Counted from the first letter of the stretch, positions 23,023 through 32,079 are shown. The stretch is 35,713 nt of DNA from Alphaproteobacteria bacterium MarineAlpha10_Bin2 (GCA_002937555.1 PTKB01000003.1:1-35713); one strand, 5' to 3'. Notes: generated by a model not told the origin, from the sequence alone. Numbers and translations are program-made.

Positions 23023-23523
23023 ATGGTGGAAGGGTTCAACAAAGGCTTCCCGGTATCCTGGGATCAATTGCACCGCGACGGGCGGGCGCTGGCATGGAGA
23101 TTGGCTGAAATCGGGCCATTCGAGGGTATTGCCTCGATTACCCGCGGCGGCCTCGTGCCGGCGGCGATCGTCGCCCGGGAACTGGATATTCGCCTCGTCG
23201 ATACGATTTGCGTCTCTTCGTACGATCATCAGGACCAATCGGAAGTCATCATCATCAAGGGCCTCGAGGGCGATGGCGAAGGATGGCTGATCATCGATGA
23301 CCTGGTCGATACCGGAAAAACCGCCCGAGTCGTGCGCAACATGCTGCCGAAGGCGCACCTCGCCTGCGTTTACGCCAAACCGCTCGGCAAGCCGCTGGTC
23401 GACAGCTATATCACCGAGGTCAGCCAGGACACCTGGATCTTTTTCCCGTGGGATACCGATCTGCAATTTGTGCCGCCCATCGCCGGCGAAGAAGGCTCGG
23501 CCAACAACCGAAACGATAGCTGA
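23023..23523 (+). CDS. gpt: Xanthine-guanine phosphoribosyltransferase
   Basis: From the ATG at 23023 (GAGGTGG just upstream; an ATG at 23011 also fits) this is a 166-residue type I phosphoribosyltransferase. The PRPP-binding loop is WLIIDDLVDTGKTA (near 88-101) and the pyrophosphate loop is ITRGGLVPA. FPVSWDQLHRDGRALAWRL at the N-terminus and the WIFFPWD C-terminal motif are typical of proteobacterial Gpt. It salvages xanthine and guanine to XMP and GMP in the cytoplasm. It is followed 11 bases later by a carboxymuconolactone decarboxylase-family gene on the same strand. Length and motifs are normal. Confidence 0.94.
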   Translation: MVEGFNKGFPVSWDQLHRDGRALAWRLAEIGPFEGIASITRGGLVPAAIVARELDIRLVDTICVSSYDHQDQSEVIIIKGLEGDGEGWLIIDDLVDTGKTARVVRNMLPKAHLACVYAKPLGKPLVDSYITEVSQDTWIFFPWDTDLQFVPPIAGEEGSANNRNDS

Positions 23524-23534
23524 AGGAGAACAAA

Positions 23535-24092
23535 GTGAGCCGCATCCCGCTGCCAAAAGAAGACGAGCTGGACGCCGACCAGCGCCGGGTTTACGACGAC
23601 ATCAAATCGGGCCGGCGCGGCGCTGTGCTCGACCTCTTCATGATGATGATGCACAGCCCCCAGCTCGCCGACCGGGCGCAGCGCCTCGGTGTCTTTTTAC
23701 GCTATGAAACCAGCCTGCCGACGCGCCTCAGCGAGCTCGCGGTGCTGACCACGGCCAAGCATTGGAATTCTTCCTACGAGTGGCATTTCCACGAAAAAGA
23801 AGCGCGCGCCGGCGGCTTGGCGGAGAATATTATCGCCGCCGTCCGCGCCGGTGACACGCCGGCATTCGACAATGCCGAAGAAGCCGCCGTCCACGCCTAT
23901 ACGCGCGAGCTGCTCAGCAACCGCCATGCCAGCGACGAAACCTATCAAACCGCGCTCGGCTTTTTCGGCAACGCCGGCATGGTCGAGCTGACCTGCCTGA
24001 TCGGCTATTACTGCATGATCGCGATGACCCTGAACGAACATGGCGTGCCGCTTCCTGAAGGCGCCGAGCCAGCCTTGCCGCCGCCCGGCTGA
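23535..24092 (+). CDS. Carboxymuconolactone decarboxylase family protein
   Basis: The 185-residue protein starts at GTG 23535 with an AGGAG 8-12 bases upstream. The family core is RLSELAVLTTAKHWNSSYEW followed by HFHEKEARAGGL (near 64-95). The AhpD-type CxxC is absent, so it is not an AhpD-like peroxidase. Instead it has the E82/H84/H86 cluster seen in the decarboxylase-like subgroup. The only cysteines are in VELTCLIGYYC near the C-terminus. Such proteins have varied or unknown activities. It is transcribed with gpt and ends 23 bases before a hairpin shared with the convergent binding-protein gene. Confidence 0.85.
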   Translation: MSRIPLPKEDELDADQRRVYDDIKSGRRGAVLDLFMMMMHSPQLADRAQRLGVFLRYETSLPTRLSELAVLTTAKHWNSSYEWHFHEKEARAGGLAENIIAAVRAGDTPAFDNAEEAAVHAYTRELLSNRHASDETYQTALGFFGNAGMVELTCLIGYYCMIAMTLNEHGVPLPEGAEPALPPPG

Positions 24093-24114
24093 TCGCGTTC
24101 GGCGGCACAAAAAT

Positions 24115-24140
24115 TCGCCCCGCCGTTTCCAGCGGGGCGA
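24115..24140 (-). terminator. Rho-independent terminator between convergent genes
   Basis: TCGCCCCGC (24115-24123) and GCGGGGCGA (24132-24140) are perfect 9-base arms with an 8-base loop. On the minus strand it is followed directly by ATTTTTG, so it ends the binding-protein transcript whose stop is at 24164. The plus side lacks a T-run, so it should work poorly for the gpt transcript. Confidence 0.85.
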
Positions 24141-24163
24141 TGAGTCGTTCAAGATAGGCTTAT

Positions 24164-25381
24164 TTAGCGCGCGATATAGTCGTAGTGCTTGCCAAACAAC
24201 ACATCCATCGGCACCGCCTCGGAGATCGTCCATTCGTCGACCACAGCTGGTTTGCCGTTGGTGGTCTCGACAATTAAATACGGTGCTCGAGCCTGATGGT
24301 GCAAGGTTTTGGTGAAGGTCCGCGTTCCAACGAGCACAGGCTCATCTTGGAAAGACTCCAGTGCTTCCACGACGGCATCGGAATCAAACGTGCCCGCCAT
24401 CTCCACCGCCTTGGCCCACATCTCGAAAACCACATAGCCAGGGTAGGCGTACTGGCTAATTGGATATGCGCCAGTTAGGGCTTTGAATTTTTCGTTGAAG
24501 TCTAGTACGGCCTGCCGCGGATCATCTCCATAGATCGAGGCTTGCTCGGGAACAAAGTGGCCACTCAAGTCAGGTACCGCCTCAAGCCAATAGTCTCCCG
24601 TCATGGAGCTTCCGCCACCCAACGCACTGTTAATTCCAGCCGCTCGAATCTGACGAATCGCACTTGCGCCGCCCGGGTTATAGCTACAAATCTGAATGAA
24701 ATCGGGTTCGACATCCAATGCTTTGATGCGGTCGATCTGCGGCTGAATGGTGGGATCCTCGTTCTGGAACACGTCATGTCCGAGGATTTCTCCGCCGATC
24801 TTTTCGCGCCACATCCAATCGAATCCGTAGCAGATGCCCTTGTTATACTCGATCACGTCGTCGAGCAGGATATAGGCCGTGCGCCAGCCTTTTTTGTTCC
24901 AGCCCCATTCGGCCAGTGCCGCGCCCTGCACGGCCGCGAGGACCGAGCTCGAGAACGCGTATTTGCCGATGCCCTGGACGCCGGCGAGCACGCTCTCGGC
25001 GCATAGGAAGACGGAAATTTTCTTTTGGTTCTGCGCCGCCAATGCCGCCGGAGCGCCAAAGTCGTAGTCACAGTCCACCGCGATCGCCTGGGCGCCCTGA
25101 TTGAGAACGGAGATACCGGCCTTCTTGCTCTCGACGCGGTCGGTCTTGGCGTCGGCGAACACTGCCTCGATTTTCTTGCCCAACAGGCCGCCCTTGGCAT
25201 TCCAATCGTCAATCGCGATTAGCGCCGCTTCGGTCGACGGTCCGCTATAGGCCTTCATCCAACCGGACGATGAGCCGGCGAAGCCGAATTTGACGACATG
25301 ATCGTCCGCTTGGGCGGGCGATGTGGCGGCGAATCCGAGAGCCAAGGCCCCCGCCGCCACCAACGACATAAATTTTCTCAT
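24164..25381 (-). CDS. Branched-chain amino acid-type ABC transporter binding protein
   Basis: The 405-residue protein starts at the ATG at 25381, chosen for the GGGAGAAG upstream and the signal peptide that follows (MRKFMSLVAAGALALGFAA, probable cleavage after AQA near residue 24). The mature part has the Peripla_BP_6 fold: VVKFGFAGSSSGWMKAYSGP, DWNAKGGLLGKKIEAVFADA, and QKKISVFLCAESVLAG. It delivers a ligand to the HAAT permeases encoded divergently to the right. Relatives bind leucine, amides, aromatic acids or urea; the ligand is not evident here. The frame extends to 25534 but that part has no signal or ribosome binding site. The 245-base gap to the first ATPase gene should hold both promoters; TTGATT/AATCAA at 25512-25534 is a weak inverted repeat. 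Confidence 0.9.
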   Translation of the reverse strand: MRKFMSLVAAGALALGFAATSPAQADDHVVKFGFAGSSSGWMKAYSGPSTEAALIAIDDWNAKGGLLGKKIEAVFADAKTDRVESKKAGISVLNQGAQAIAVDCDYDFGAPAALAAQNQKKISVFLCAESVLAGVQGIGKYAFSSSVLAAVQGAALAEWGWNKKGWRTAYILLDDVIEYNKGICYGFDWMWREKIGGEILGHDVFQNEDPTIQPQIDRIKALDVEPDFIQICSYNPGGASAIRQIRAAGINSALGGGSSMTGDYWLEAVPDLSGHFVPEQASIYGDDPRQAVLDFNEKFKALTGAYPISQYAYPGYVVFEMWAKAVEMAGTFDSDAVVEALESFQDEPVLVGTRTFTKTLHHQARAPYLIVETTNGKPAVVDEWTISEAVPMDVLFGKHYDYIAR

Positions 25382-25626
25382 GGTTGCTTCTCCCGAGTTG
25401 ATTTCCCTAAAATCCAATACGCCTGACTTAAGCACTTCGGGCATTGTCGTGGAATATGCCGCATTTGCAAGGCGCTTTGACATGAACCTTCGTTCGCCAG
25501 CCATTTTCCAGTTGATTCCCCCGGCAACAATCAATTAGGTACCTGTCACCGGGGCGCATGAAGCAGCGCAAAAAAGCGCCGGAAGGGAGATCGCAGGCCG
25601 ATCGGGCTTGCACGGAAGGGGCAAGA

Positions 25627-26367
25627 GTGGCGGAACAGGCCAACGGCAGCGGACAGACCCTGGAAGCACGTCAGGTATCGGTAAGCTTCGAAGGCTTGAC
25701 CGCCGTCAACAGTGTCGACGAAACCCTGCATCAAGGCGAGATTCTAGGACTGATTGGCCCGAACGGGGCCGGCAAGACGACGCTGGTCAACGCCATGACC
25801 GGATTTCAATTGCCCGCTGCCGGCGAAGTTCTCCTCTGCGGCAAAGTCATTTCCAGTTTGTCGCCCCATTGGATCCGCCGGCACGGCGTTGCCCGTACGT
25901 TTCAGGCCGGGCGTCTGTTCCGCGATATGCCGGTCAGCGAGAATGTCGAAGTCGCCGCTGTCAGCATGGGCCTCAGCCGCAAGAAGGCGCATGCCCATGC
26001 CATGGAGCTGTTGGAATGGCTTGGCCTCGCCGACCGCGCGGAAATGCCCGCCGGCATCCTGCCTTACACTGACGAACGGCGCGTCGGCATCGCCCGGGCG
26101 CTCGCACTCAGCCCGCAATTCGTGCTGTTGGACGAGCCGGCGGCCGGAATGTCGGATTTAGAATGCGACGACATCATGCAGGTGGTGCGCGAAATTCCCG
26201 AACGCTTCGGCTGCGGCGTGCTGCTGATCGAACATAATATGCGCGTCATCATGGGCGTCTGCGCCCGCATCCATGTGCTCGATTCCGGCAAAACCATCGC
26301 CCGCGGCACGCCGGCGGAAGTGCAGAAAAACCCGGTCGTCATCAACGCCTATCTCGGGCATTCCTGA
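25627..26367 (+). CDS. HAAT-family ABC transporter ATP-binding protein (LivG-like)
   Basis: From the GTG at 25627 (GGAAGGGG upstream) the protein is 246 residues; an ATG at 25558 would add 23. Walker A is GPNGAGKT (near 44-51), the Q-loop is ARTFQAGRLF, Walker B is FVLLDEPAAGM and the switch is IEHNM. The ABC signature is unusual: LPYTDERRVGIARAL (near 145-159), with no glycine pair where LSxGxQ is expected. The long form between Walker A and the signature is typical of LivG. It pairs with the LivF-like ATPase 3 bases downstream. Because the ATPases work as a heterodimer, one degenerate signature may leave a single competent site. Confidence 0.9.
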   Translation: MAEQANGSGQTLEARQVSVSFEGLTAVNSVDETLHQGEILGLIGPNGAGKTTLVNAMTGFQLPAAGEVLLCGKVISSLSPHWIRRHGVARTFQAGRLFRDMPVSENVEVAAVSMGLSRKKAHAHAMELLEWLGLADRAEMPAGILPYTDERRVGIARALALSPQFVLLDEPAAGMSDLECDDIMQVVREIPERFGCGVLLIEHNMRVIMGVCARIHVLDSGKTIARGTPAEVQKNPVVINAYLGHS

Positions 26368-26370
26368 GCG

Positions 26371-27117
26371 ATGCTGCTCAGCGTCGATAATATAACCGTC
26401 CATTACAGCCGCCTGCCGGCCTTGCGCGAGGTTTCGGTATTTGTCGACGAGGGCGAAATCGTCTGTATCGTCGGGCCCAACGGCGCCGGCAAATCGACCA
26501 CGCTGTTGTCGATCTCGGGCGTCCTTAATCCGACCAGCGGCGACATCACTTTCGACGGCAAGCGGATCAACGGCATGAGCCCGGAAGCGGTGGCGCGCGC
26601 CGGCATCTCGCAGGTGCCGGAAGGGCGCCATGTGTTCACCACCCTCAATGTCGAGGAAAACTTGCGCATCGGCACGTCGATCCGCCAAGACCGCAGCGAC
26701 ATCGAGAAAGATTTCAAAAAGGTGCTGGAAATATTTCCGGTCCTCGCAGAGCGCCGCAAGCAGGCCGCCGGCAAACTCTCCGGTGGCGAGCAGCAGATGC
26801 TGGTGATTGGCCGCGCGCTGTTGACAAGCCCGCGCATCATGACCATCGACGAACCGTCGCTCGGCCTCGCGCCCAATTTGGTCGACCGGGTTTACGAGAC
26901 TCTGTTGGAATTGCGCAAAGACCGCGGTCTGACGCTGCTCATCGTCGAGCAAAGCTCCGAGCGCGCGCTGAAGAGCGCCGACCGGCTCTATGTGTTGCGC
27001 AGCGGCCAAATGCAACTCGAAGGCAACGTCGCCGACCTGCAGGACGGCGAGAAAGTGCGCCAAGCCTATTTCGGTTTCGAGGAAAGCACCACCGATGACG
27101 ACGAGGTGGCGTTTTAG
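26371..27117 (+). CDS. HAAT-family ABC transporter ATP-binding protein (LivF-like)
   Basis: This 248-residue ATPase has complete motifs: Walker A GPNGAGKST near residue 38, GISQVPEGRHVFTTLNVEEN around the Q-loop region, signature LSGGEQQMLVIGRAL, Walker B IMTIDEPSLGLAP and the switch VEQSSE. The EGRHVF element is the LivF hallmark. It follows the LivG-like gene by 3 bases and overlaps the permease GTG start by one base (TAGTG), so it is translationally coupled. It energises the LivH/LivM-type permease pair. The usual switch histidine is replaced by Gln-Ser, common in LivF. Confidence 0.92.
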   Translation: MLLSVDNITVHYSRLPALREVSVFVDEGEIVCIVGPNGAGKSTTLLSISGVLNPTSGDITFDGKRINGMSPEAVARAGISQVPEGRHVFTTLNVEENLRIGTSIRQDRSDIEKDFKKVLEIFPVLAERRKQAAGKLSGGEQQMLVIGRALLTSPRIMTIDEPSLGLAPNLVDRVYETLLELRKDRGLTLLIVEQSSERALKSADRLYVLRSGQMQLEGNVADLQDGEKVRQAYFGFEESTTDDDEVAF

Positions 27118-28034
27118 TGGATTATATTATCCAGACTGTCATCAGCGCCCTGAGCTTCGGCAGCTTCTACGCGTTGGGCGCCCTCGGCATCGGCCTCTTA
27201 TTCAGCGTCCTCCGGCTAATCAATTTCGCCCATGGCGATTTCATCACCATCGGCGGATTTGCCTTGATAGTGCCCTCCTCCGCCGTCGTCGCGACCGTGT
27301 TGATCGGCGGGTTTCATCCGGTTCTGTTGGTGATATGCGTCGTTGCGATTGTCATCATCGTGGCGCTGCTTTCCTATTTTCTTGTCTTCCAACATGTGCA
27401 GAATTCCTCGCCGGCGACGATGATGATCGTCTCCTTTGCGCTCGGCTACACCCTGCAAAACATCATCCTGATGATATATGGCGGCCGGCCCAAAGCGGTG
27501 AACATATTTCCCGAACTGACCGGGCAAGTACAAATTTCGGACGGCGTTAGCGTGCAAATCTTGCAGCTCGTCATCATTGCTGTGACATGGATCCTGCTGA
27601 TCGCGCTCGTCCTCTTTTTGCGGCGCACCAAGGTCGGCGTGCAGATGCGCGCGGCGGCGGAAGATTTCCGCATGGCCCGGATGCTCGGCGTCAACGGAAA
27701 AAGTGTGATCGCCCTGGCCTTCATTTTGAGCGGCCTCTTGGCCGGCATTATGGCTCTGCTGTTCGTCACGCAAACCGGCGTGCTGACGTTTCGCATGGGC
27801 ACGCCTATCATGTTGTTCTTCTTTATCGCCACCGTCATCGGCGGCATGGGCAGCCTGGTCGGTGCCGTGGTCGGCGGCTATGCGGTCGGCATTGTCAGTG
27901 TCGTACTGGCGGCCGTGTTGCCGGGAGACATACGCATCTTCCGCGACGCCCTCGTATTCCTGATTGTGATTATCATCCTGCTGGGGCGGCCGCAGGGCCT
28001 GGTGCTCACCAAATCCGCAAAGGATCGCGTCTGA
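27117..28034 (+). CDS. HAAT-family ABC transporter permease (LivH-like)
   Basis: The 305-residue inner-membrane permease starts at a GTG overlapping the stop of the ATPase gene. LSFGSFYALGALGIGLLFSV and LRLINFAHGDFITIGGF are the N-terminal signature of LivH. The coupling loop AAAEDFRMARMLGVNGKSVI lies mid-protein, and IGGMGSLVGAVVGGYAVGIV is the C-terminal membrane motif. It has about eight hydrophobic segments. Its stop overlaps the LivM-like start (TGATG). It is slightly longer than typical LivH. Nothing suggests loss of function. Confidence 0.93.
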   Translation: MDYIIQTVISALSFGSFYALGALGIGLLFSVLRLINFAHGDFITIGGFALIVPSSAVVATVLIGGFHPVLLVICVVAIVIIVALLSYFLVFQHVQNSSPATMMIVSFALGYTLQNIILMIYGGRPKAVNIFPELTGQVQISDGVSVQILQLVIIAVTWILLIALVLFLRRTKVGVQMRAAAEDFRMARMLGVNGKSVIALAFILSGLLAGIMALLFVTQTGVLTFRMGTPIMLFFFIATVIGGMGSLVGAVVGGYAVGIVSVVLAAVLPGDIRIFRDALVFLIVIIILLGRPQGLVLTKSAKDRV

Positions 28035-29089
28035 TGATCGAGGCCAACACGCCCCTTCTGCGCTTGGTGCGCACCTTTTGGCCGTTGATCATACTAAGCT
28101 TGGCGCTGCTGATCATTGTCGCCATCGTCGATTTCACCGGCGACATCATTTTGGCTCAAACGCTCGTCGAAGGATTGGTGCGGATCGTCATTGTCGCTGC
28201 GCTTTATATATTTATCGGCAATTCGGGCATCATATCCTTCGGCCATATTGGCTTCATGATGATCGGCGCTTATGCCACCGCATGGCAGACCTGTTGCCCC
28301 TATACGCGCGAGATGTTCATGCCGGGCTTGCCGGTTTATCTGCTGAACAATACGCATCATTTCATACCGGCGATCCTGTTGGGCGGTTTGCTGGCGGCGG
28401 TGGCCGCCTTGATTACCGGTCTTGCCATCATGCGGCTTTCCGGCATAGCCGCATCGATCGGCACGTTTGCCCTTATGATGGTGTTCTATTCCGTTTACCT
28501 GCGCTGGAGCACCTGGACCTCCGGCGCCAGTTCGGTCGTCGGCCTGCCGACGACGACGACGCCGTGGGTGGGGTATGTCTACGCCGTCATCACACTCGCC
28601 GCGGCGTTCCTCTATTCGCGCTCGAAATGGGGCTTGGCGCTACGCGCGTCACGCGACGACGAGGTGGCCGCCAGGGCGTCCGGCGTCAACGTCTTCCGGC
28701 AAAGGCTTCTCGCCTTTGTCGTGAGCGCCTTCTTCTGCGGCATGGCCGGTGGCCTGTTCGGCCATTTTCTCGGCATGCTGACAGTGGATAGTTTTCATCT
28801 CTCCATGACCTTCATCACCCTTTCCATGCTTGTCCTTGGCGGCATGCAAAGTCTCTCCGGTGCGGTCGTTGGGGTGGTTGTGCTCTCCTTCGTGATTGAC
28901 GTTCTCCGGCGCCTGGAGACCGGTGTCGGCAACTTCTCCATCCCGACCAGCTCGGCGGAAGTGTTCGTCGGCATCACGATTATTCTGATTCTTATCTTCC
29001 GCCCATCCGGCATCACCGGAAACGCCGAAATTTACTGGCCGTTCAAGGCCGATGTCAGCGCGTCGGCCGCCATGAAACGGCAGTCCTAG
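28034..29089 (+). CDS. HAAT-family ABC transporter permease (LivM-like)
   Basis: The 351-residue permease is the partner of the LivH-like protein. GNSGIISFGHIGFMMIGAYA near residue 62 is the LivM signature (consensus GxxGxxSxGxxxFxxxGAY). The coupling loop ASRDDEVAARASGVNVFRQR and the GGMQSLSGAVVGVVVL motif follow. It ends the importer operon 11 bases before a convergent NTF2-like gene. Several cysteines and tyrosines in the loop near 85-95 (TCCPYTREMF) and the NNTHHF loop are probably periplasmic. Substrate unknown. Confidence 0.93.
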   Translation: MIEANTPLLRLVRTFWPLIILSLALLIIVAIVDFTGDIILAQTLVEGLVRIVIVAALYIFIGNSGIISFGHIGFMMIGAYATAWQTCCPYTREMFMPGLPVYLLNNTHHFIPAILLGGLLAAVAALITGLAIMRLSGIAASIGTFALMMVFYSVYLRWSTWTSGASSVVGLPTTTTPWVGYVYAVITLAAAFLYSRSKWGLALRASRDDEVAARASGVNVFRQRLLAFVVSAFFCGMAGGLFGHFLGMLTVDSFHLSMTFITLSMLVLGGMQSLSGAVVGVVVLSFVIDVLRRLETGVGNFSIPTSSAEVFVGITIILILIFRPSGITGNAEIYWPFKADVSASAAMKRQS

Positions 29090-29100
29090 GGCCGTTTGGT

Positions 29101-29565
29101 TCAGGTCTGATCGACCCAGCCGTCGAGATGCGGCGCGAAAAACTTTACGTCGAGCCGGAGATGCTTGTTGAGCCAAACACCGTCCTGCTTGACGTAATCA
29201 TCATCATATTCGGCGGCTAGCCAGCGCGCTTCCTTCTTGCCCTCCATGTTCGTCGTACACGGCATGATCAGCCACCATTTGCCGTTGGCGCTGTCGCCAT
29301 CGACGGTGATGATCGGGTTCAGCACCAGATGGCCGGCGAAGACGATATCCTTCGATATGCCACGGAAGAATTCCCGGATCGCCTCGCGGCCCTCATAGCG
29401 GCCGAAATCGGCGCCGTCCCAGATGCCGTCCTCGGTAAACATATTTGCGATCCCGTCCGGGTCGTAGCCGTCATCGCAATAGGCGCAGTACCGCGCCTTC
29501 ATCTGTTTGATGTCCTCGATCGCGGTCAGCCGCGCAACCTGTTGTTCCAGCGTCGCCTCGCCCAT
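29101..29565 (-). CDS. NTF2/SnoaL-like fold protein
   Basis: From the ATG at 29565 (GAGGAT upstream) this is a 154-residue protein of the nuclear transport factor 2-like superfamily. It opens with ATLEQQVARLTAIEDIKQMK and RYCAYCDDGYDPDGIANMF, then TEDGIWDGADFGRYEGREAI. This is the classic helix pair and first strands of the SnoaL_4-type cone. Such proteins are dehydratases, isomerases, ring-hydroxylating dioxygenase small-subunit relatives or non-enzymatic binders. ARYCAYCDDGYDPDGIA is common in members next to aromatic or steroid catabolic genes. The frame is open to 29700 but lacks support there. It is divergent from the molybdenum hydroxylase gene, sharing a 170-base upstream region. Confidence 0.85.
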   Translation of the reverse strand: MGEATLEQQVARLTAIEDIKQMKARYCAYCDDGYDPDGIANMFTEDGIWDGADFGRYEGREAIREFFRGISKDIVFAGHLVLNPIITVDGDSANGKWWLIMPCTTNMEGKKEARWLAAEYDDDYVKQDGVWLNKHLRLDVKFFAPHLDGWVDQT

Positions 29566-29735
29566 GGTGATCCTCGCCCTGTCGGTTGATGTCGGAGTGA
29601 AAGAGTGTGACAGCGCTTGCCAACGGTCAAAACTTTTCTTTGCGCAAGGCTCAATAACGGCGTGTCGCCAAGCTCTGCGTTGGCCTATCATGGCCGTCAC
29701 GGATTGACGTGGTCGATAGCAAGGAGAGGCAGGAG

Positions 29736-32066
29736 ATGGCCAAATTTGGTGTGGGACAATCGGTCAAGCGCAAAGAGGATGACGACCTGTTGCTGGGTGC
29801 CGGCGTCTTTCAGGACGACCTCAACCTGCCCGGTCAGGCGCACAGCTATTTCCTGCGCTCCGAGCATGCCCATGCCGATATCGAAAACATAGATTGCGCC
29901 GAGGCGCTCGCCATGCCGGGTGTGGTGGCCATCTTTACCGGCGCCGATGTGGAGGCGGATGGCCTCGGCACCGTGCCCTGCCTGATGGACGCCTTCGTGC
30001 CGCTCACCCGCCCCGACGGCAGCCCACGCTATTACCCGCCCAACTATCTGCTTCCGGCGGCGCGCGTGCGCCATGTCGGCGAGGCGGTGGCGATGGTCGT
30101 CGCCGAGACGGCGCTCCAGGCGCGCGACGCGGCGGAAAAGATTGCGGTGACTTACCGCGCGCTGCCGCATGTAGTGGAGACCGAACGTGCCGAAGCACCG
30201 GACGCGCCGACCTTATGGCCGGAGGCGCCGGGCAATCTGTCCTTCTTCTGGGAGCATGGCGACAAGGCGGCGGTGGACGCCGCCTTCGAAAAGGCCGAGC
30301 GTGTCGTCGCGCTCGATTTGGTGAACAGCCGGGTTATCGTCAACTCAATCGAGGCGCGCGGCGCGCTCGGAGTCTTCGATGAAGCGAGCGGGCGCTATAC
30401 GCTGCACACCAACACCCAGCATCCCTTCGATACCCGGAACGTCGTCGCCGGAATCTTGGGCGCCGAGCAAGACGATGTGCGCATCCTGTCGCCGATGATT
30501 GGCGGCGGTTTCGGCATGAAACATATGGTCCACCCCGAGCAACCGTTGGTCGCCTGGGCGGCCAAGAAAACCGGGCGCCCGGTCAGATGGATGAGCGAGC
30601 GCGGCGAAGGCTTTGTCAGCGATACCCAGGCGCGCGATCACGTCACCCACGCCGAACTGGCGCTCGACAGCGAAGCCAAATTTCTCGCCATCCGCGTCAG
30701 CACCACGGCAAACCTCGGTGCTTATGTTTCGAATTTGGGCCCCGTTAGCCCGTCGCTCCTCTATACCCGTATGCTCGCCAATGCCTACCGCACGCCGGCG
30801 ATCCATGCCGAGGTGCGGGGCGTGCTGACCAACACCGTCTTCACCGACGCCTATCGCGGCGCCGGCATCCCCGAAAGCGCCTATGTGGTGGAACGGCTGG
30901 TCGACAAGGCGGGGCGCGAGACCGGCCTTGGCGCGGTCGAAATCCGTCGCCGCAACGTCATCCAGGCCGAGCAAATGCCCTACACCACGCCGATGGATAT
31001 CGTCTACGATACGGGCGATTTCGAAAAGAACATGGACGATTGCCTGACCTTCGCCGACTGGTTCGGCTTTTCCCAGCGCCGCGCGCTGGCGCATGAGCGC
31101 GGCAAGTTGCGCGGCATCGGTTTGGCGCTTTACGTCGAATCCACCGTCGGCGATCCCAACGAGAGCATTTCCATTCAGTTCACCGAGAACGACAGCGTGA
31201 TCCTGAGGGCCGGCACCAAATCTTCCGGTCAGGGCCATGGCACGATATTCGCGCAGTTCCTGCACGAAACCCTGGGCGTGCCCTTCGACAAAATTTTCTA
31301 CGAAGAGGGCGACACCGACACATTGTCGCAGGGCGGCGGCAGCGGCGGCTCGCGCTCGACCTATATGGTCGCCGTGGCGGTCAAGCTCGGCGCCGACAAG
31401 ATCATCGAGAAAGGCAAACAACTGGCCGCCCATCTGCTGGAAACCTCGGCAGCGGATATCCGCTTCGAAGATGGCACGTTCACGGTTGCCGGCACCGACA
31501 GATCGATGGACATCATGGCGCTGGCGGTGGCCGCCCGCGACACGGCCAATCTGCCCGACGGCATGGAACCGGGGCTCGACGAGCGCGCGCAGTCTGAAAT
31601 CACCGACCCGACGCTGCCCAACGGCTGCCATATTTGCGAAGTCGAGATTGATCCCAGTACCGGGGCACTTGAGCTCGACACGTACACCGCAGTCAATGAT
31701 TTCGGCCGCGTCGTCAATCCGCAATTGCTGGAAGGCCAGATTCACGGCGGTCTCGCCCAGGGGCTCGGCCAGGCGGTGTTCGAGAACTGCGTCTATGATT
31801 CCGACAGTGGCCAGTTGATCAGCGGCTCGTTCATGGATTATTGCCTGCCGCGCGCCGACGATATGCCGGAGTTCTTTCTCGCCACCAACGAAGTCCTCAC
31901 CGAGCAGAATGTTTTCGGCGTCAAAGGCTGCGGCGAAGCCGGCTGCATTCCGTCCGTGCCGGCGGTGGTGAGCGCGGTGCTGGACGCCTTGGCCGTGCGC
32001 GGCGTCGAGACGATCGACATGCCGCTAACGCCGGAGCGCATTTGGCGCGCCGCCCAGGCCGGCTGA
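29736..32066 (+). CDS. Xanthine dehydrogenase family molybdopterin-binding (large) subunit
   Basis: The 776-residue protein starts at the ATG at 29736 with GGAGAGG upstream; a GTG at 29709 would add 9 residues. Landmarks are GAGVFQDDLNLPGQAH, RVRHVGEAVAMVVAET, IGGGFGMK (255-262) contacting the cofactor, the active-site loop AYRGAGIPE (372-380) and the catalytic glutamate in KGCGEAGC (E734). True CO dehydrogenase has AYRCSFR in that loop, so this is a form-II-like hydroxylase of unknown substrate; Ile replaces the usual Arg of AYRGAGR. The 2Fe-2S and FAD subunits that normally accompany it are absent here. A VOC protein follows 13 bases later. Confidence 0.9.
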   Translation: MAKFGVGQSVKRKEDDDLLLGAGVFQDDLNLPGQAHSYFLRSEHAHADIENIDCAEALAMPGVVAIFTGADVEADGLGTVPCLMDAFVPLTRPDGSPRYYPPNYLLPAARVRHVGEAVAMVVAETALQARDAAEKIAVTYRALPHVVETERAEAPDAPTLWPEAPGNLSFFWEHGDKAAVDAAFEKAERVVALDLVNSRVIVNSIEARGALGVFDEASGRYTLHTNTQHPFDTRNVVAGILGAEQDDVRILSPMIGGGFGMKHMVHPEQPLVAWAAKKTGRPVRWMSERGEGFVSDTQARDHVTHAELALDSEAKFLAIRVSTTANLGAYVSNLGPVSPSLLYTRMLANAYRTPAIHAEVRGVLTNTVFTDAYRGAGIPESAYVVERLVDKAGRETGLGAVEIRRRNVIQAEQMPYTTPMDIVYDTGDFEKNMDDCLTFADWFGFSQRRALAHERGKLRGIGLALYVESTVGDPNESISIQFTENDSVILRAGTKSSGQGHGTIFAQFLHETLGVPFDKIFYEEGDTDTLSQGGGSGGSRSTYMVAVAVKLGADKIIEKGKQLAAHLLETSAADIRFEDGTFTVAGTDRSMDIMALAVAARDTANLPDGMEPGLDERAQSEITDPTLPNGCHICEVEIDPSTGALELDTYTAVNDFGRVVNPQLLEGQIHGGLAQGLGQAVFENCVYDSDSGQLISGSFMDYCLPRADDMPEFFLATNEVLTEQNVFGVKGCGEAGCIPSVPAVVSAVLDALAVRGVETIDMPLTPERIWRAAQAG

Positions 32067-32079
32067 AGGGGCGCACGGC

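Noticed and set aside
22837..23556. Minus-strand frame across the gpt region
   Set aside because: It is antisense to gpt, which has an intact PRPP loop and ribosome binding site.
29640..29647. TTGCGCAA palindrome between the NTF2-like and molybdenum hydroxylase genes
   Set aside because: It is only 8 bases and expected by chance in GC-rich DNA; no flanking symmetry supports an operator.
29736..32066. Aerobic CO dehydrogenase large subunit (CoxL)
   Set aside because: The loop is AYRGAGI, not the AYRCSFR that binds the copper site, and the coxS/coxM genes are absent.
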